NCBI GenBank assembly: GCA_017520935.1
Contig: JAFXEF010000030.1
Coordinates: 21,294-85,293 of the forward strand
From: Bacteroidaceae bacterium
GTDB taxonomy: Bacteria > Bacteroidota > Bacteroidia > Bacteroidales > Bacteroidaceae
Length of the DNA stretch: 64,000 bases
Direction: 5' to 3'
Part shown: positions 1 to 8,653 of the stretch, piece by piece
Layout: every line of letters begins with the position of its first letter
How positions within the stretch are numbered: position 1 is the first letter of the stretch
Translations under genes and position numbers: made by a program
Notes under the pieces: generated by a model
Told to the model about the DNA's origin: nothing
The model's input: the letters and a program-made list of their open reading frames with translations, nothing else
Databases searched by the model: none

Positions 1-141
1 AGCCTATCCCCCTTGCTTGCCGTTCTCCTCATATTCTTTTTGACGTTGCTTCTCAGCGTGATGTCATTTTATCTTTTTGAGCGCCCGATGAACAAGCAGG
101 TGAAGCGTATTGCATTATTTTTTCGAAAAAACACACAATAG
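1..141 (+). CDS. C-terminal end of a membrane acyltransferase (partial)
   Basis: The first 46 codons of the window are open in frame 1 and end at TAG (139-141). They encode a hydrophobic helix followed by YLFERPMNK and a basic tail. A last transmembrane helix followed by an F-x-x-E-R/K-P-like motif is typical of the end of acyltransferase family 3 (OafA/YrhL type), which O-acetylates cell-surface sugars in the inner membrane. The start and catalytic part lie outside the window, so the family call rests only on this tail. Confidence 0.6.
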   Translation, partial: SLSPLLAVLLIFFLTLLLSVMSFYLFERPMNKQVKRIALFFRKNTQ

Positions 142-144
142 CTC

Positions 145-174
145 TTGTGAATTCAAAGAAAAGTGTTACCTTTG
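145..174 (+). promoter_or_regulatory. Promoter of tRNA-Leu(CAA)
   Basis: A Bacteroidetes -7 element TACCTTTG (167-174) lies 19 bases after a TTG -33 core (145-147). Transcription would start about 15 bases before the tRNA. Confidence 0.65.
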
Positions 175-196
175 CACCCGAATTCGTCAACACAAT

Positions 197-278
197 GCCC
201 AGATGGCGGAATCGGTAGACGCGCTGGTCTCAAACACCAGTGGGGCAACCCATCCCGGTTCGACCCCGGGTCTGGGTA
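197..278 (+). tRNA. tRNA-Leu (anticodon CAA)
   Basis: The acceptor stem pairs GCCCAGA (197-203) with TCTGGGT (271-277), followed by discriminator A. The anticodon stem CTGGT/ACCAG closes the loop CTCAAAC with anticodon CAA at 231-233, reading UUG. The variable arm is long, as expected for class II tRNA-Leu, and the T arm contains GGTTCGACC. The CCA end is not encoded. Confidence 0.95.
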
Positions 279-284
279 CTGAAT

Positions 285-316
285 TGGGGAGAGCTGAAAA
301 GTTCTCCCCATTTTTT
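285..316 (+). terminator. Intrinsic terminator after tRNA-Leu
   Basis: An 8-bp stem TGGGGAGA (285-292) / TCTCCCCA (303-310) is followed directly by six T residues. Confidence 0.8.
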
Positions 317-495
317 CCTCCTCTCAACAGATCAGTTCCTTGAAAGGTTAATCCTACACTATACTACAGCATTGATTCCGTTTTTTCTCCATCAAACTCA
401 ATTTGAAGCATAAAACAAAGTGTCTACTCCATGATAGTATATGGCATAATAGGTTAAGCTTGCGCTGAATTAGTATCACTAAAACACACTGTCGT

Positions 496-1296
496 ATGAA
501 GTACGAGAAACAACTACACCTCTACCCAATGCCACATAATAAGGTCGTGGCATTCAGTACTACACGCCACGGAGGATGTAGCAGTGGCACATACGGGACA
601 TTCAACAGTACACCTTACACAGACGATGAACCAGCAATGGTACGGGTCAATCAAGAAGCGCTTTGTCAGCTCCTAAACATATCTACCGACCGGCTCATCA
701 TCCCCTACCAGACACATAGCTGTAACCTACTCACTATTGATGATGCCTTCATGCATCTGACGGTCGATGCACGCCATGCCATGCTACAAGAAAAAGATGC
801 CGTGATAACCGATATTGCAGGACTATGTATCTGCGTGTCAACGGCTGATTGTATTCCCGTACTTCTCTACGATGCCACACACAATGCCATAGCGGCCGTA
901 CACGCTGGATGGCGAGGTACGAAGGAGCGCATCGTGGAACAAACATTGCAAGCTATGCATACTACCTACAGCACTGTAAGTACCGACATACACGCCATTA
1001 TTGGTCCTGGCATATCACTCGAAGCCTTTGAAGTGGGAATCGAAGTTTATGATGCTTTCGCGAAAGCAAATTTCGACATGGAACAAATTGCCCGTTGGAA
1101 TCATGAGAATGGGAAGTATCACCTCAACCTCCCTGCAGCCAATCGTATGCAGCTACTTGCCTATGGGGTGCCGCCCGCTCAAATTCACGACAGTGGCATC
1201 TGTACCTATACTCAGCATAACGATTTCTTCTCGGCTCGACGCCTCGGCATCAAGTCCGGAAGGGTACTTAATGGAATTATGTTGAATGGAGACTAA
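496..1296 (+). CDS. pgeF: Peptidoglycan editing factor PgeF / YfiH-family (laccase-domain) protein
   Basis: A 266-residue protein of the YfiH/DUF152 multicopper-polyphenol-oxidase-like family. E. coli members remove wrongly incorporated L-Ser from UDP-MurNAc precursors, and related proteins act on purine nucleosides. The three metal-binding residues of the family are visible: His74 in QTHSCN, Cys119 in STADCIPV and His136 in VHAGWRGT. The N-terminal HGGCSSGTYGTFN matches the conserved HGGxS-x-x-x-x-x-N region. Length is normal. The next gene starts 33 bases downstream on the same strand, so the two may be co-transcribed. Confidence 0.9.
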   Translation: MKYEKQLHLYPMPHNKVVAFSTTRHGGCSSGTYGTFNSTPYTDDEPAMVRVNQEALCQLLNISTDRLIIPYQTHSCNLLTIDDAFMHLTVDARHAMLQEKDAVITDIAGLCICVSTADCIPVLLYDATHNAIAAVHAGWRGTKERIVEQTLQAMHTTYSTVSTDIHAIIGPGISLEAFEVGIEVYDAFAKANFDMEQIARWNHENGKYHLNLPAANRMQLLAYGVPPAQIHDSGICTYTQHNDFFSARRLGIKSGRVLNGIMLNGD

Positions 1297-1329
1297 CTTC
1301 TCATCATTGACACTTAAAACAACACCTCA

Positions 1330-1992
1330 ATGTTCAATATCACCGTTTCAGAAGAAATAAAGGCCTGCTGGCCGCAATACCGTGGAACAGCCGTACTGGC
1401 CACCGTAAAGAATACTCTATACAGCGAGCCGCTATGGGAAGAAATCGCTCATTTCACCGAACATCTCCGTGCCACGGAAACCACCGAAAGCATCAAGCAT
1501 CAAGCAGCTATCGTAGCCACCCGTGAGGCATATCGTGCTTGTGGTAAGGATCCCAGTCGATATCGCCCTTCGGCCGAAGCATTACGCAGGCGTTTGTTGC
1601 GCGGACTCGAACTGTATCAGATTGACACGCTCGTGGATCTCATCAATCTCGTATCACTCCGCACGGGCTATTCTATTGGCGGATTTGATGCCGACAAGAT
1701 TGTGGGCACCAATCTCTGTCTCGGGATAGGCAAGCAGGACGAAGCCTTCGAAGGAATAGGACGCGGGGTGCTTAACATAGAACACATGCCCGTCATACGC
1801 GATGCAGCAGGTGGCATAGGTACACCCACCAGTGATCACGAACGTACGAAAATGGGGATAGACACCTGCCACATCCTGGCCATCATCAATGGATATAGTG
1901 GTAGTGAAGGACTACAAGATGCAGCTGATATGACCATAAATCTACTACAGCGGTATGCCTCGGCGGAGAAATGCTCCTCGTGGATGTTTTAG
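1330..1992 (+). CDS. B3/B4 tRNA-binding-domain protein
   Basis: A 220-residue stand-alone protein of the B3/B4 family, the domain that forms the editing module of the phenylalanyl-tRNA synthetase beta chain. Supporting motifs are YRACGKDPSRYRPSAEAL, the LVDLINLVSLRTG helix and the glycine-rich GGIGTPTSDHERT near the end. Free-standing members may hydrolyse mischarged aminoacyl-tRNA, but this is not established for this protein. It follows pgeF closely on the same strand. Confidence 0.8.
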   Translation: MFNITVSEEIKACWPQYRGTAVLATVKNTLYSEPLWEEIAHFTEHLRATETTESIKHQAAIVATREAYRACGKDPSRYRPSAEALRRRLLRGLELYQIDTLVDLINLVSLRTGYSIGGFDADKIVGTNLCLGIGKQDEAFEGIGRGVLNIEHMPVIRDAAGGIGTPTSDHERTKMGIDTCHILAIINGYSGSEGLQDAADMTINLLQRYASAEKCSSWMF

Positions 1993-2169
1993 AATAATTC
2001 CGTAATATTTATTGTTTTTTAGAACAGTTTTCTCTTGCCAGTTCCTAAAAAAGACATGTCTTTGCAGTCGATTTATGTGAGAAGAATCTAAATAAGGCAA
2101 AAAGATTGGAATGAAAAGAGTCTCGGATTTACTGCACAGCGTAGTCGATATAACCAACCAGAAGAATGA

Positions 2170-2385
2170 TCGGAAGGAAAGTTTACCTCACGTATAATGC
2201 GCACCCCTGACTATTATGGCTACTGCACGATGATATCAAATTGCAAGTGAATACAGGTGTACAGAGAGAGCATCCTGAATCACTTCCAGCCAGACTTAGA
2301 CCGTGGCGAATTCCGCGATTCAAGCTATTTCTATGATCCTACGCAGCCGCACACCCTTTTCAGAGGCTTCAAGATTACCAACTAA
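2170..2385 (+). pseudogene. Remnant of an unrecognised coding sequence
   Basis: A frame between stops at 2167 and 2383 reads like the end of a real protein (for example LDRGEFRDSSYFYDPTQPH before the terminal TAA) but has an in-frame TGA at 2248-2250. No start codon or promoter lies close by. The parent family is not recognised. The rest of 1993-2400 holds no other gene that I can support. Confidence 0.35.
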
Positions 2386-2406
2386 CTTGATTTTTTGCAG
2401 CCATCA

Positions 2407-2438
2407 TTTGCAGTATTGATTAATATTTTATACCTTTG
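2407..2438 (+). promoter_or_regulatory. Promoter of the tRNA-Gly / tRNA-Leu pair
   Basis: A -33 TTTG (2407-2410) and a -7 TACCTTTG (2431-2438) are separated by 20 bases, which matches the Bacteroidetes consensus. Confidence 0.8.
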
Positions 2439-2465
2439 TGACCGAATTTAAGCAAATGTATATTT

Positions 2466-2538
2466 GCGGAAATAGCTCAGTTGGTAGAGCACAACCTTGC
2501 CAAGGTTGGGGTCGCGAGTTCGAGTCTCGTTTTCCGCT
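2466..2538 (+). tRNA. tRNA-Gly (anticodon GCC)
   Basis: 73 bases. The acceptor stem is GCGGAAA/TTTCCGC. The D arm contains AGCTCAGTTGGTAGAGC. The anticodon stem CAACC/GGTTG encloses TTGCCAA, giving anticodon GCC. The T loop contains GTTCGAGTC. No CCA is encoded. Confidence 0.97.
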
Positions 2539-2546
2539 CTAAGGCC

Positions 2547-2632
2547 GCTCGAATGGTGGAATCGGTAGACACGAAGGACTTAAAATCCTTTGGCCAGTGA
2601 TGGCTGTGCGGGTTCAAGTCCCGCTTCGAGTA
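2547..2632 (+). tRNA. tRNA-Leu (anticodon TAA)
   Basis: 86 bases with a long variable arm. The acceptor pairs GCTCGAA with TTCGAGT. The anticodon stem AAGGA/TCCTT encloses CTTAAAA, giving anticodon TAA at 2581-2583. The T stem is GCGGG/CCCGC. It lies 8 bases after tRNA-Gly and shares its promoter. Confidence 0.97.
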
Positions 2633-2636
2633 CTTC

Positions 2637-2680
2637 GAAAGCCTCTATTAATCATTGATTTATGGAGGCTTTCTCTTTTT
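2637..2680 (+). terminator. Intrinsic terminator of the tRNA pair
   Basis: A 9-bp stem GAAAGCCTC (2637-2645) / GAGGCTTTC (2665-2673) is followed by TCTTTTT. Confidence 0.75.
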
Positions 2681-2775
2681 CCTACATATTCCTATATTGT
2701 CAGCATTTTTATGTTATTTACTCTCGTTCCATAAGGTTTTGCGACATTTGTGTAAACCAATGTGTAAACCAGAAC

Positions 2776-4398
2776 TTACAATGAAAGAAACTGCGTTATC
2801 TGCTGCAGCGATTCCTCAAACTCTTTCGGTTTGAATCCGTGGCCAGCTCCGGGGATGACGTGCAGGCGGGCATCCTTGTATATCTTTACGGCACGCTCAG
2901 AGTCCTTCATTGATACGACAGGGTCTTTGTCGCCTTGCACGATGAGCACTGGACGCTTGTACCTACCTATGCGCTTGAACACATTGATATCGCGCACCTC
3001 GGTGAAGAAGCGGCGACCCATAGGCACATTCCACAGGCGTGTAGTGTCGGGGATATCGCTCAGGTTGGGGTAGCGGGCTGTCCAGTTATCGGGGATGCAC
3101 AGTGCGGGGAAGATGAGTATGGTGTGGCTGATGTCCTTGGGCATACTTGCAGCAGTGAGTGCTGATACGAGTCCGCCCTGGCTCTCGCCAATGAGCACGA
3201 TACGGCTGGCATCCACGTCGGGCTGCTGCTTGAAGTAGCGCACGATGGCTTCGAGGTCGCTCTGCTCATCGAGGATCGACATGTTCATCGTATTGTTGTC
3301 GCTACGGCTGTTGACCGAGCCGCAGGCAAAGTCGAAAGTATATACCTGATAGCCCAGTTTGTTGAGGGCATCGAAATAGTTGCGGCCAAAGTGGTGTGTA
3401 CCGTTGAACCCGTGGGCAATGATAGCTACTGGCATCTTGCCTTTGGCATGTGCGGGGCGACTGAGCACACCATACAGGTGGCGCTCTCCGTTACGTATCC
3501 ACAGTTCTTCGACGTTTGATTCAGCATATTGATTGAAATTCTTGGCCTTGATGGTCCATCCCTCATACTTGTCGAGCTTGCCATCAAGGAATATGGCAGC
3601 CTTGGCCTTCTCGCCCTTCAGTTGCCAGTCGAGCCAGTCGATAACCATGCGCCCATAGTCGCCTCCATAGGGATGCTCGTAGGTGCCTCCGTGTCCTGAA
3701 GCAGGATGATCGGCCAGGGCAACAGGTGTATCGGTGATGCGTTCATAGTCCTTCTGCGCATTCTCGAAAGCCACGTCGCTGGGTCCTCCCACGATATAGA
3801 GCGCCGATCCGTGCATGTTGGGCAGTGAGGCCTTGCTCGCTCCCGCCATCTCCATATCTCCCATTCCAGCATTGAGTATGAGATAGGTCTTCAGTCGTGC
3901 ATCGGCAGCGTTGGCCAGCACTTGGGCTCCTCCGCACGAGTGCCCTGCAGCGCCTATGCGTCCAGTATCTATATTCTGATAGTAATCGCTACCCTTCGTC
4001 ACGCTCTGCTGCACTATCCAGTCGAGTCCGCGCTTCAGCTCCGACGAAGGGGTGTGACTCTCCTTGCGGTCGTTACGCACATCCTGCATCTCACCTATAG
4101 CCATCACGATATATCCGTGCGAAGCTATCTCGGTGAGCATACGCTCATAGCCGATGCTTGTATCCATGCATCCTCCGTTGGCAAACATCAAGAGCGGCAG
4201 TGCGCCACATCGGGCGTGAGCATGCATCAGGTCTTTGGGGCGATAGATGACAAAATCGGGCATACCGCTTTCCTTTACTGCAATGGCTTTGAACATTCCT
4301 GTACCACCATTGTCAATGTTTTTTGTCTTCAAAGGTTGCGCCAGCAGTGACGTGCACAGCACCATGCCGAGGGCAAATAAGAGGCTTCGCGTTTTCAT
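2776..4398 (-). CDS. Secreted protein with two alpha/beta-hydrolase domains
   Basis: 540 residues if started at the ATG at 4398, which gives a clear signal peptide (MKTRSLLFALGMVLC...LLAQ). An upstream ATG at 4437 would put 13 residues ahead of it and is less likely. The N-terminal half is an esterase-like domain of the chlorophyllase/PETase-like type with nucleophile elbow GHSCGG. The C-terminal half is a second complete hydrolase domain with nucleophile GESQGG, acid-region QGDKDPVV and catalytic His in GAGHGF, resembling prolyl-oligopeptidase-like or acyl esterases. It is probably a periplasmic or secreted esterase; the substrate is unknown. It stands alone, with tRNAs upstream and an oppositely oriented gene beyond it. 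Confidence 0.8.
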   Translation of the reverse strand: MKTRSLLFALGMVLCTSLLAQPLKTKNIDNGGTGMFKAIAVKESGMPDFVIYRPKDLMHAHARCGALPLLMFANGGCMDTSIGYERMLTEIASHGYIVMAIGEMQDVRNDRKESHTPSSELKRGLDWIVQQSVTKGSDYYQNIDTGRIGAAGHSCGGAQVLANAADARLKTYLILNAGMGDMEMAGASKASLPNMHGSALYIVGGPSDVAFENAQKDYERITDTPVALADHPASGHGGTYEHPYGGDYGRMVIDWLDWQLKGEKAKAAIFLDGKLDKYEGWTIKAKNFNQYAESNVEELWIRNGERHLYGVLSRPAHAKGKMPVAIIAHGFNGTHHFGRNYFDALNKLGYQVYTFDFACGSVNSRSDNNTMNMSILDEQSDLEAIVRYFKQQPDVDASRIVLIGESQGGLVSALTAASMPKDISHTILIFPALCIPDNWTARYPNLSDIPDTTRLWNVPMGRRFFTEVRDINVFKRIGRYKRPVLIVQGDKDPVVSMKDSERAVKIYKDARLHVIPGAGHGFKPKEFEESLQQITQFLSL

Positions 4399-4515
4399 AA
4401 TAAGTATTGTTTTGATATTTAGGCTATAAATGTACAAAAATATTTCTATATTGCCACATCTCTACCCCACCCCATTTGCAATTTCGCGTTTTTATTGCGT
4501 AATTTGCATCAATCG

Positions 4516-4546
4516 TTTGGTTTTCTATTGATTTTCTTTATATTTG
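4516..4546 (+). promoter_or_regulatory. Promoter of the DUF3784 gene
   Basis: A -33 TTTG (4516-4519) and a -7 TATATTTG (4539-4546) are separated by 19 bases, ending 20 bases before the start codon. Confidence 0.75.
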
Positions 4547-4566
4547 CACCATAAATCCTTTACACA

Positions 4567-4917
4567 ATGAGAAACTTCCTTATCATACTGCTTTTCATCG
4601 TCGTTACCGCTCTTCTAAATACACTTATCGGAGGTTTAGCAGGTTATGCATTGGCAAGTCTATTCTTTGCAATCATTCTCTTCACAGGCAAAGGTGACAT
4701 CTTGATAGCGGGTTACAACACCGCCAGCGAAGAAGAGAAGGAGAAGTGCAACATCAAGCGCTTGCGTTTCCTTGTAGGTTCTATCTATATCTTATTGGCA
4801 TGCCTAATAGCATTACGGGACATGGACATTATGGGTCTCGGCTTGTTTATGGTTTCCACCATGTTACTAGTTATCGTAACCTTGATTTTGGCCAATACTT
4901 GGGCAATGAAGAAATAG
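4567..4917 (+). CDS. DUF3784-family membrane protein
   Basis: 116 residues with three to four predicted membrane helices. The family signature is the central stretch GKGDILIAGYNTAS followed by EEKEKCNIKRLRF between helices. The function of the family is unknown. The next gene starts 19 bases downstream, so the two probably form a small operon. Confidence 0.75.
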   Translation: MRNFLIILLFIVVTALLNTLIGGLAGYALASLFFAIILFTGKGDILIAGYNTASEEEKEKCNIKRLRFLVGSIYILLACLIALRDMDIMGLGLFMVSTMLLVIVTLILANTWAMKK

Positions 4918-4936
4918 ACCACTGCTCCGTCTTCCG

Positions 4937-5602
4937 ATGAAACTACTCTTACGCACTCTTACCGCCTTCCTGCTTGGCCTGGCCATTACAGGCGCCATGC
5001 TCTTCCTCCCTGCCGGCACAGGACACTATCCTGGTGCATGGCTTTTCATGGCACTGCTCTTCACTCCTATTCTTATCATGGGAGTAGTATTGTTGATTAA
5101 GAATCCCGAGTTGCTGCGCAAGCGCTTGGAGATGAAGGAGCGTGAGAAAGAGCAGCGGAGCGTGGTGGCTCTGTCGGGATTGCTTCTCGTAGGTTCGTTC
5201 ATTGTGGCAGGGCTCGACTTCCGGTTCGGTTGGAGCCACGTTTCATCCGTCGTTGTCGTCATCGCCTCTATAGTATTGCTCGTAAGCTATGCGCTCTATA
5301 TCGAGGTGCTGCGCGAGAATGTATATCTCTCGCGTGTGGTCGAGGTGCAGCAAGGGCAGCGCGTCATTGATACAGGATTGTATGGCATTGTGCGCCACCC
5401 CATGTATTCGGCAGTCAGTCTGCTCTATCTCTCCATTCCGCTCGTGCTCGGTTCGTGGTGGGCATTGCTGGTGATGTCGCCCTGCGTGCTTCTGCTGGCT
5501 GCACGCATCAAAAACGAGGAGCAGGTGCTGTGCCAAGGCCTTCCCGGCTACATAGAGTACACCCAGCGTGTGCGCTATCGCATGATTCCTTATGTTTGGT
5601 AG
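4937..5602 (+). CDS. Isoprenylcysteine-methyltransferase-like membrane methyltransferase
   Basis: 221 residues with about six membrane helices. The C-terminal part holds the conserved membrane-methyltransferase features GLYGIVRHPMYSA and the acidic KNEEQVL, followed by GYIEYTQRVRYRMIP, as in the ICMT/PEMT/NnrU superfamily. These enzymes use S-adenosylmethionine to methylate lipophilic acceptors at the membrane. The acceptor here is unknown. It is likely co-transcribed with the DUF3784 gene. Confidence 0.8.
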   Translation: MKLLLRTLTAFLLGLAITGAMLFLPAGTGHYPGAWLFMALLFTPILIMGVVLLIKNPELLRKRLEMKEREKEQRSVVALSGLLLVGSFIVAGLDFRFGWSHVSSVVVVIASIVLLVSYALYIEVLRENVYLSRVVEVQQGQRVIDTGLYGIVRHPMYSAVSLLYLSIPLVLGSWWALLVMSPCVLLLAARIKNEEQVLCQGLPGYIEYTQRVRYRMIPYVW

Positions 5603-5614
5603 AATAAAATCTTT

Positions 5615-6412
5615 CTACTGCTGCCACCGCGCGGTCTTCCGATGAAACCATACGGCAGTGCGGCGCCCTATGCAGCTGAGCAGCGGTATCCATAGGCGGT
5701 TGTACCAGCCGGGGATGATGTATTCGCGTCCCTTGAAGAGCGCCTTCATTACCCTGCGGGCACAGCTCTCGGGGCGCATCAGGAAGCCTGTCTTCTTTGC
5801 CAGGCTAAATACCTTGGGCGGCAGGCCCATCAGCTCCGTAGCCACACCGGCCGGTGCCGCCGTAGTCACCACCACACCCCGCGAACGCATCTCGCGGCCA
5901 AAGGTGATGGAGAAGTTGCGCACGAAAGCCTTGCTGCCACTGTAGAGCGACCAGCCGGGCAGACGCATATATACGGAGTAGGACGATAGGTTGAGTATGT
6001 AGCCGTGCCCACGCGCTGCCATCTGCTCGCCAAAGAGGCGGCACATCATCGCCACGGAGCGCACATTGAGACTGACGATACGCTCCACATCCTCTACCGG
6101 GAGCGCCACGGCATCGCGAAAGAAATACATCCCCGCATTGTTTACCAGCACCTCCACGGCATAGCCCATCTCGGAGATCCAGCGCAGCAGCTCGGCCGGT
6201 GCCTCCGCTTGCGTGAGGTCGGCAGCACGGAGTGCGATGCACTCCTCTCCCCTACCCGTCTCGCTGAGTAGCCTGCGGCGTGCCTCCTGCAAGCGCTCCT
6301 CAGAGCGACTCACCAGTATCACCCGATACTCCCTACGCAGCAGTTCGCGAGCGATGGCAAACCCGATGCCCGCACTGCCTCCAGTGACCAATGCCCAGTG
6401 TGATGTGTTCAT
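5615..6412 (-). CDS. Short-chain dehydrogenase/reductase
   Basis: 265 residues. Classical SDR motifs are present: cofactor-binding TGGSAGIGFAIA near the N-terminus, NNAGM, and the active site YSGSKAF with its Ser in the LNLSSYS strand. A C-terminal extension with a hydrophobic segment resembles the SDR family of fatty-acyl or 3-ketoacyl reductases. The ATG at 6412 is chosen because GAGAAG lies just upstream; the ATG at 6433 directly abuts the hipA stop. The substrate cannot be told from sequence. Confidence 0.85.
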   Translation of the reverse strand: MNTSHWALVTGGSAGIGFAIARELLRREYRVILVSRSEERLQEARRRLLSETGRGEECIALRAADLTQAEAPAELLRWISEMGYAVEVLVNNAGMYFFRDAVALPVEDVERIVSLNVRSVAMMCRLFGEQMAARGHGYILNLSSYSVYMRLPGWSLYSGSKAFVRNFSITFGREMRSRGVVVTTAAPAGVATELMGLPPKVFSLAKKTGFLMRPESCARRVMKALFKGREYIIPGWYNRLWIPLLSCIGRRTAVWFHRKTARWQQ

Positions 6413-6433
6413 ATCTTCTCTATTACGATTCAA

Positions 6434-7546
6434 TTATAGGTAGCTCTTCCACTCCTCGGCCAATATCTCACAGCATGCCTCGGCTACCGAACGAATTATC
6501 TCCTGACTACGCTTACGCGGGATACGTATCGTCTCACCCACGGCAAGCATATCCTCCTCGGTCGGGTTTCCCTTACCATTCACCGTGGTGGCATGCTCGC
6601 CATTATATCCGGCAGTGCAGCGTGTGAGGTCATAGGCGGGAGCCAGGTTCCAGTGATTGTCTTCGCAGAGGAAGGCAAAGTTCTTGGCGTGGTCGTCCTT
6701 GTTGTCGGTCAGTATGTTGAAGGCCATGCGGCGGAACATCTCGTCCACTTGCGCAGGATCTTGTGTGAGGAATCCCGTGAGGTGCAGCAGGGTCTTATAG
6801 TCAGCGTTGGGGGTGCGTATGTCTACACCGAGCAGAGCCGCCGCAGTCGCGGTATGTACTCGCTGGCCATCGCGCAGGTCGAAACGGCGCGTGGCAAAGT
6901 ACTTGCCCTCCATCAGCTTGAAGTCGGGCACCGTGATGCCTGCACGCCGTGCACACTCGTTGTAGTGCAACTCCTCAAGACCCATGTCCTTGGGGTCGTA
7001 GGTGTGGCGGAACTTGACGAGCCAGTGCCCCTCATCGTCGGTGACGAGGCATTTAGGCCTACAGCCGCCCGAGTTACCACTATTGAAGTAGAGCACCGCA
7101 GGGTCTTCGTCCTCCTTCTCAACGAGCACGTCGAGCGCCATCTGCTGTAGGGTGTCGAGCGCATACACCCCACTTCCCTCGCCCACCTTCGTTTCGGGCA
7201 CATAGCACAGGGCACCCATGCCCGATGTGCCCACGATACTGAGCCGCTCCACGGGCGTCAGTGTAGCGATATCTACTCCTTGGCGGCGTAGCATGCGGTC
7301 GAGCAGGTAGGTGCCGTAGCCATCGGGCAGACTATCCTCGAAGATGCCGAAGTTGCCGTCGAATGGCTCTGGTTTGGCAATGAAGAGGTCGCCCTTGAGC
7401 GGTAGCTCCAGTGGGGCGATGCTGAACCCAGTGCGCAGCCACTCCTTGTCGTAGGCAAAGGCACAGCGCCGGTTGTCGGGCGTCATCGTGAGTGTTCCTA
7501 CGGTGCGTCCACGATAGGTGACGGTGAGTTTATCTATTCGCTTCAT
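6434..7546 (-). CDS. hipA: HipA-family serine/threonine kinase toxin
   Basis: 370 residues from the ATG at 7546 (MKRIDKLTV); a longer in-frame extension upstream only runs out of frame through hipB. HipA kinases phosphorylate translation factors or aminoacyl-tRNA synthetases and induce dormancy. The HipA N-terminal subdomain (VTYRGRTVGTL, FEDSLPDG) is fused to the kinase core. The glycine-rich loop reads SGGCRPK where most members have SGAQPK. The catalytic region DNKDDHAKN and metal-binding PAYDLT are intact. The start overlaps the end of hipB by 17 bases, the usual coupled arrangement. Confidence 0.9.
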   Translation of the reverse strand: MKRIDKLTVTYRGRTVGTLTMTPDNRRCAFAYDKEWLRTGFSIAPLELPLKGDLFIAKPEPFDGNFGIFEDSLPDGYGTYLLDRMLRRQGVDIATLTPVERLSIVGTSGMGALCYVPETKVGEGSGVYALDTLQQMALDVLVEKEDEDPAVLYFNSGNSGGCRPKCLVTDDEGHWLVKFRHTYDPKDMGLEELHYNECARRAGITVPDFKLMEGKYFATRRFDLRDGQRVHTATAAALLGVDIRTPNADYKTLLHLTGFLTQDPAQVDEMFRRMAFNILTDNKDDHAKNFAFLCEDNHWNLAPAYDLTRCTAGYNGEHATTVNGKGNPTEEDMLAVGETIRIPRKRSQEIIRSVAEACCEILAEEWKSYL

Positions 7547-7856
7547 GGCGTCCACGTTTGCGGTTCTTGTTACGGTTGATGGTCTCCAGCTCTTCCATGG
7601 TGCTGTATTGCGGTTCGGAGAGGAGCTGCTTGATGTCGGCCGAGTAGCCCAGCGCCTTGGCCAGCGCCACATACGAGGTGAGGGCGATAGTGTGCTTCTG
7701 CTCAAACTTGGCAATCGTAGATGCCGGCACGCCGCTCATCTCGCTCAGCGCCTCGCGCGACAGCCCTTTCTCGAGCCGTCGCTGTTGCATGTTGCGTGCC
7801 AGCACTGCGGTAAGCTCTTCCGCCGTATCTATGTCAAAATTATAAAGATAAGACAT
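7530..7856 (-). CDS. hipB: HipB-like helix-turn-helix antitoxin
   Basis: 108 residues from the ATG at 7856 (MSYLYNFD). A Cro/C1-type HTH is visible at residues 20-75 (RLEKGLSREALSEMSGVP, STIAKFEQ, ALAKALGYS). HipB-type antitoxins neutralise HipA and repress their own promoter. It is the first gene of the pair and overlaps hipA by 17 bases. The basic tail NRNKNRKRGRHEANR is typical of this type. Confidence 0.88.
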   Translation of the reverse strand: MSYLYNFDIDTAEELTAVLARNMQQRRLEKGLSREALSEMSGVPASTIAKFEQKHTIALTSYVALAKALGYSADIKQLLSEPQYSTMEELETINRNKNRKRGRHEANR

Positions 7857-7887
7857 ACTATTGTATTTGATAAGTCCTATTTTTGCT

Positions 7888-7921
7888 GATAACAACTACT
7901 ATCGTATCTGTTACAAAGATA
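7888..7921 (-). promoter_or_regulatory. hipBA promoter region with possible operator
   Basis: A minus-strand -7 element TATCTTTG (7914-7921) lies 58 bases before hipB. The stretch between it and the gene contains an imperfect inverted repeat TAACA (7890-7894) / TGTTA (7909-7913), a weak candidate for HipB binding. No clear -33 element is seen. Confidence 0.5.
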
Positions 7922-8048
7922 CAAATATTTTCTCAGACAGCCTAATCTTTCCTGTTGTTTCTATCCATTTTGTCCGTTCAAAAAGGAGATTTGCCGAGGA
8001 GGAGCTTGTGAAAACTAACGATAGAGCCTTTGTCTCTGTATTTTCGTA

Positions 8049-8094
8049 CCTATGAAAAAGTTTTTTCGCTTTGTTTAAAATAAATTTTCATAGG
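8049..8094. repeat. Inverted repeat in the 7.9-8.2 kb intergenic region
   Basis: Arms CCTATGAAAA (8049-8058) and TTTTCATAGG (8085-8094) are perfect complements around a 26-base loop. Several GAAAAAGTTT repeats follow to 8140. Apart from the hipBA promoter, nothing else is visible in 7857-8175. Confidence 0.5.
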
Positions 8095-8175
8095 CGTGAA
8101 AAAGTTTTTGCAAGGTCTCGAAAAAGTTTGCAAAAAGTATGGATTTATTTGTTTAATAATACATTGCACAGCGCT

Positions 8176-8619
8176 TTACCATAAGTAATCTTCTGTGTAG
8201 GTATCAAATGCAGGACGCTCTGTTATACCCTGTTGCTCTAACAAATTGTATATTGCTTCTTGCTCAGTAGGAGTAATCAGTCTTGTACCCTTACGCATAC
8301 GATAATACATCGCCATGCCGAACGTAGCAATGATACCCTCCTTCACCGCATGAGCCTGCTTCACCGTCAGTTCCGACATCATCCGCACGAAGCCGCGAGC
8401 ATACTGCACCTTCTCGGCAGAGCGATATACGGGGCACTCGCCCTCTGTCTGTGCCAGGTACGCAGGGCTTATGATGCTCCATCGCTGCACCTCAGAGGGC
8501 ATCATCTTCACTGCCAGATGGCGCAAGCAAGTAGCTGCCTTCGGGCAATCGCCCTTGATGCAGAGGGTATAGTTATTGGGGACTTCTCCGTTTGTCTTTG
8601 TCGCTGTCTGTTGTGCCAT
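8176..8619 (-). CDS. Conserved cysteine-containing protein, DUF6078-like
   Basis: 147 residues, soluble, no signal peptide. The N-terminal third has regularly spaced cysteines (CIKGDCPKAATCLRH, then ECPVYR), suggesting metal binding. The pattern resembles Bacteroidales proteins grouped as DUF6078, which have no known function; the family name is from memory. The C-terminal half is helical with MYYRMRKGTRLITPTEQ. It is a single gene with its own promoter. Confidence 0.55.
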   Translation of the reverse strand: MAQQTATKTNGEVPNNYTLCIKGDCPKAATCLRHLAVKMMPSEVQRWSIISPAYLAQTEGECPVYRSAEKVQYARGFVRMMSELTVKQAHAVKEGIIATFGMAMYYRMRKGTRLITPTEQEAIYNLLEQQGITERPAFDTYTEDYLW

Positions 8620-8653
8620 AAGTTCATCTGATTTAAGTGGTTCTTTGATAGTA

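Noticed and set aside
110..343. 77-residue open frame over tRNA-Leu
   Set aside because: It covers the tRNA and its terminator; coding is not credible.
7546..7714. N-terminal extension of hipA
   Set aside because: The extra 56 residues are read out of frame through hipB and are Ser/Arg/Pro-rich nonsense.
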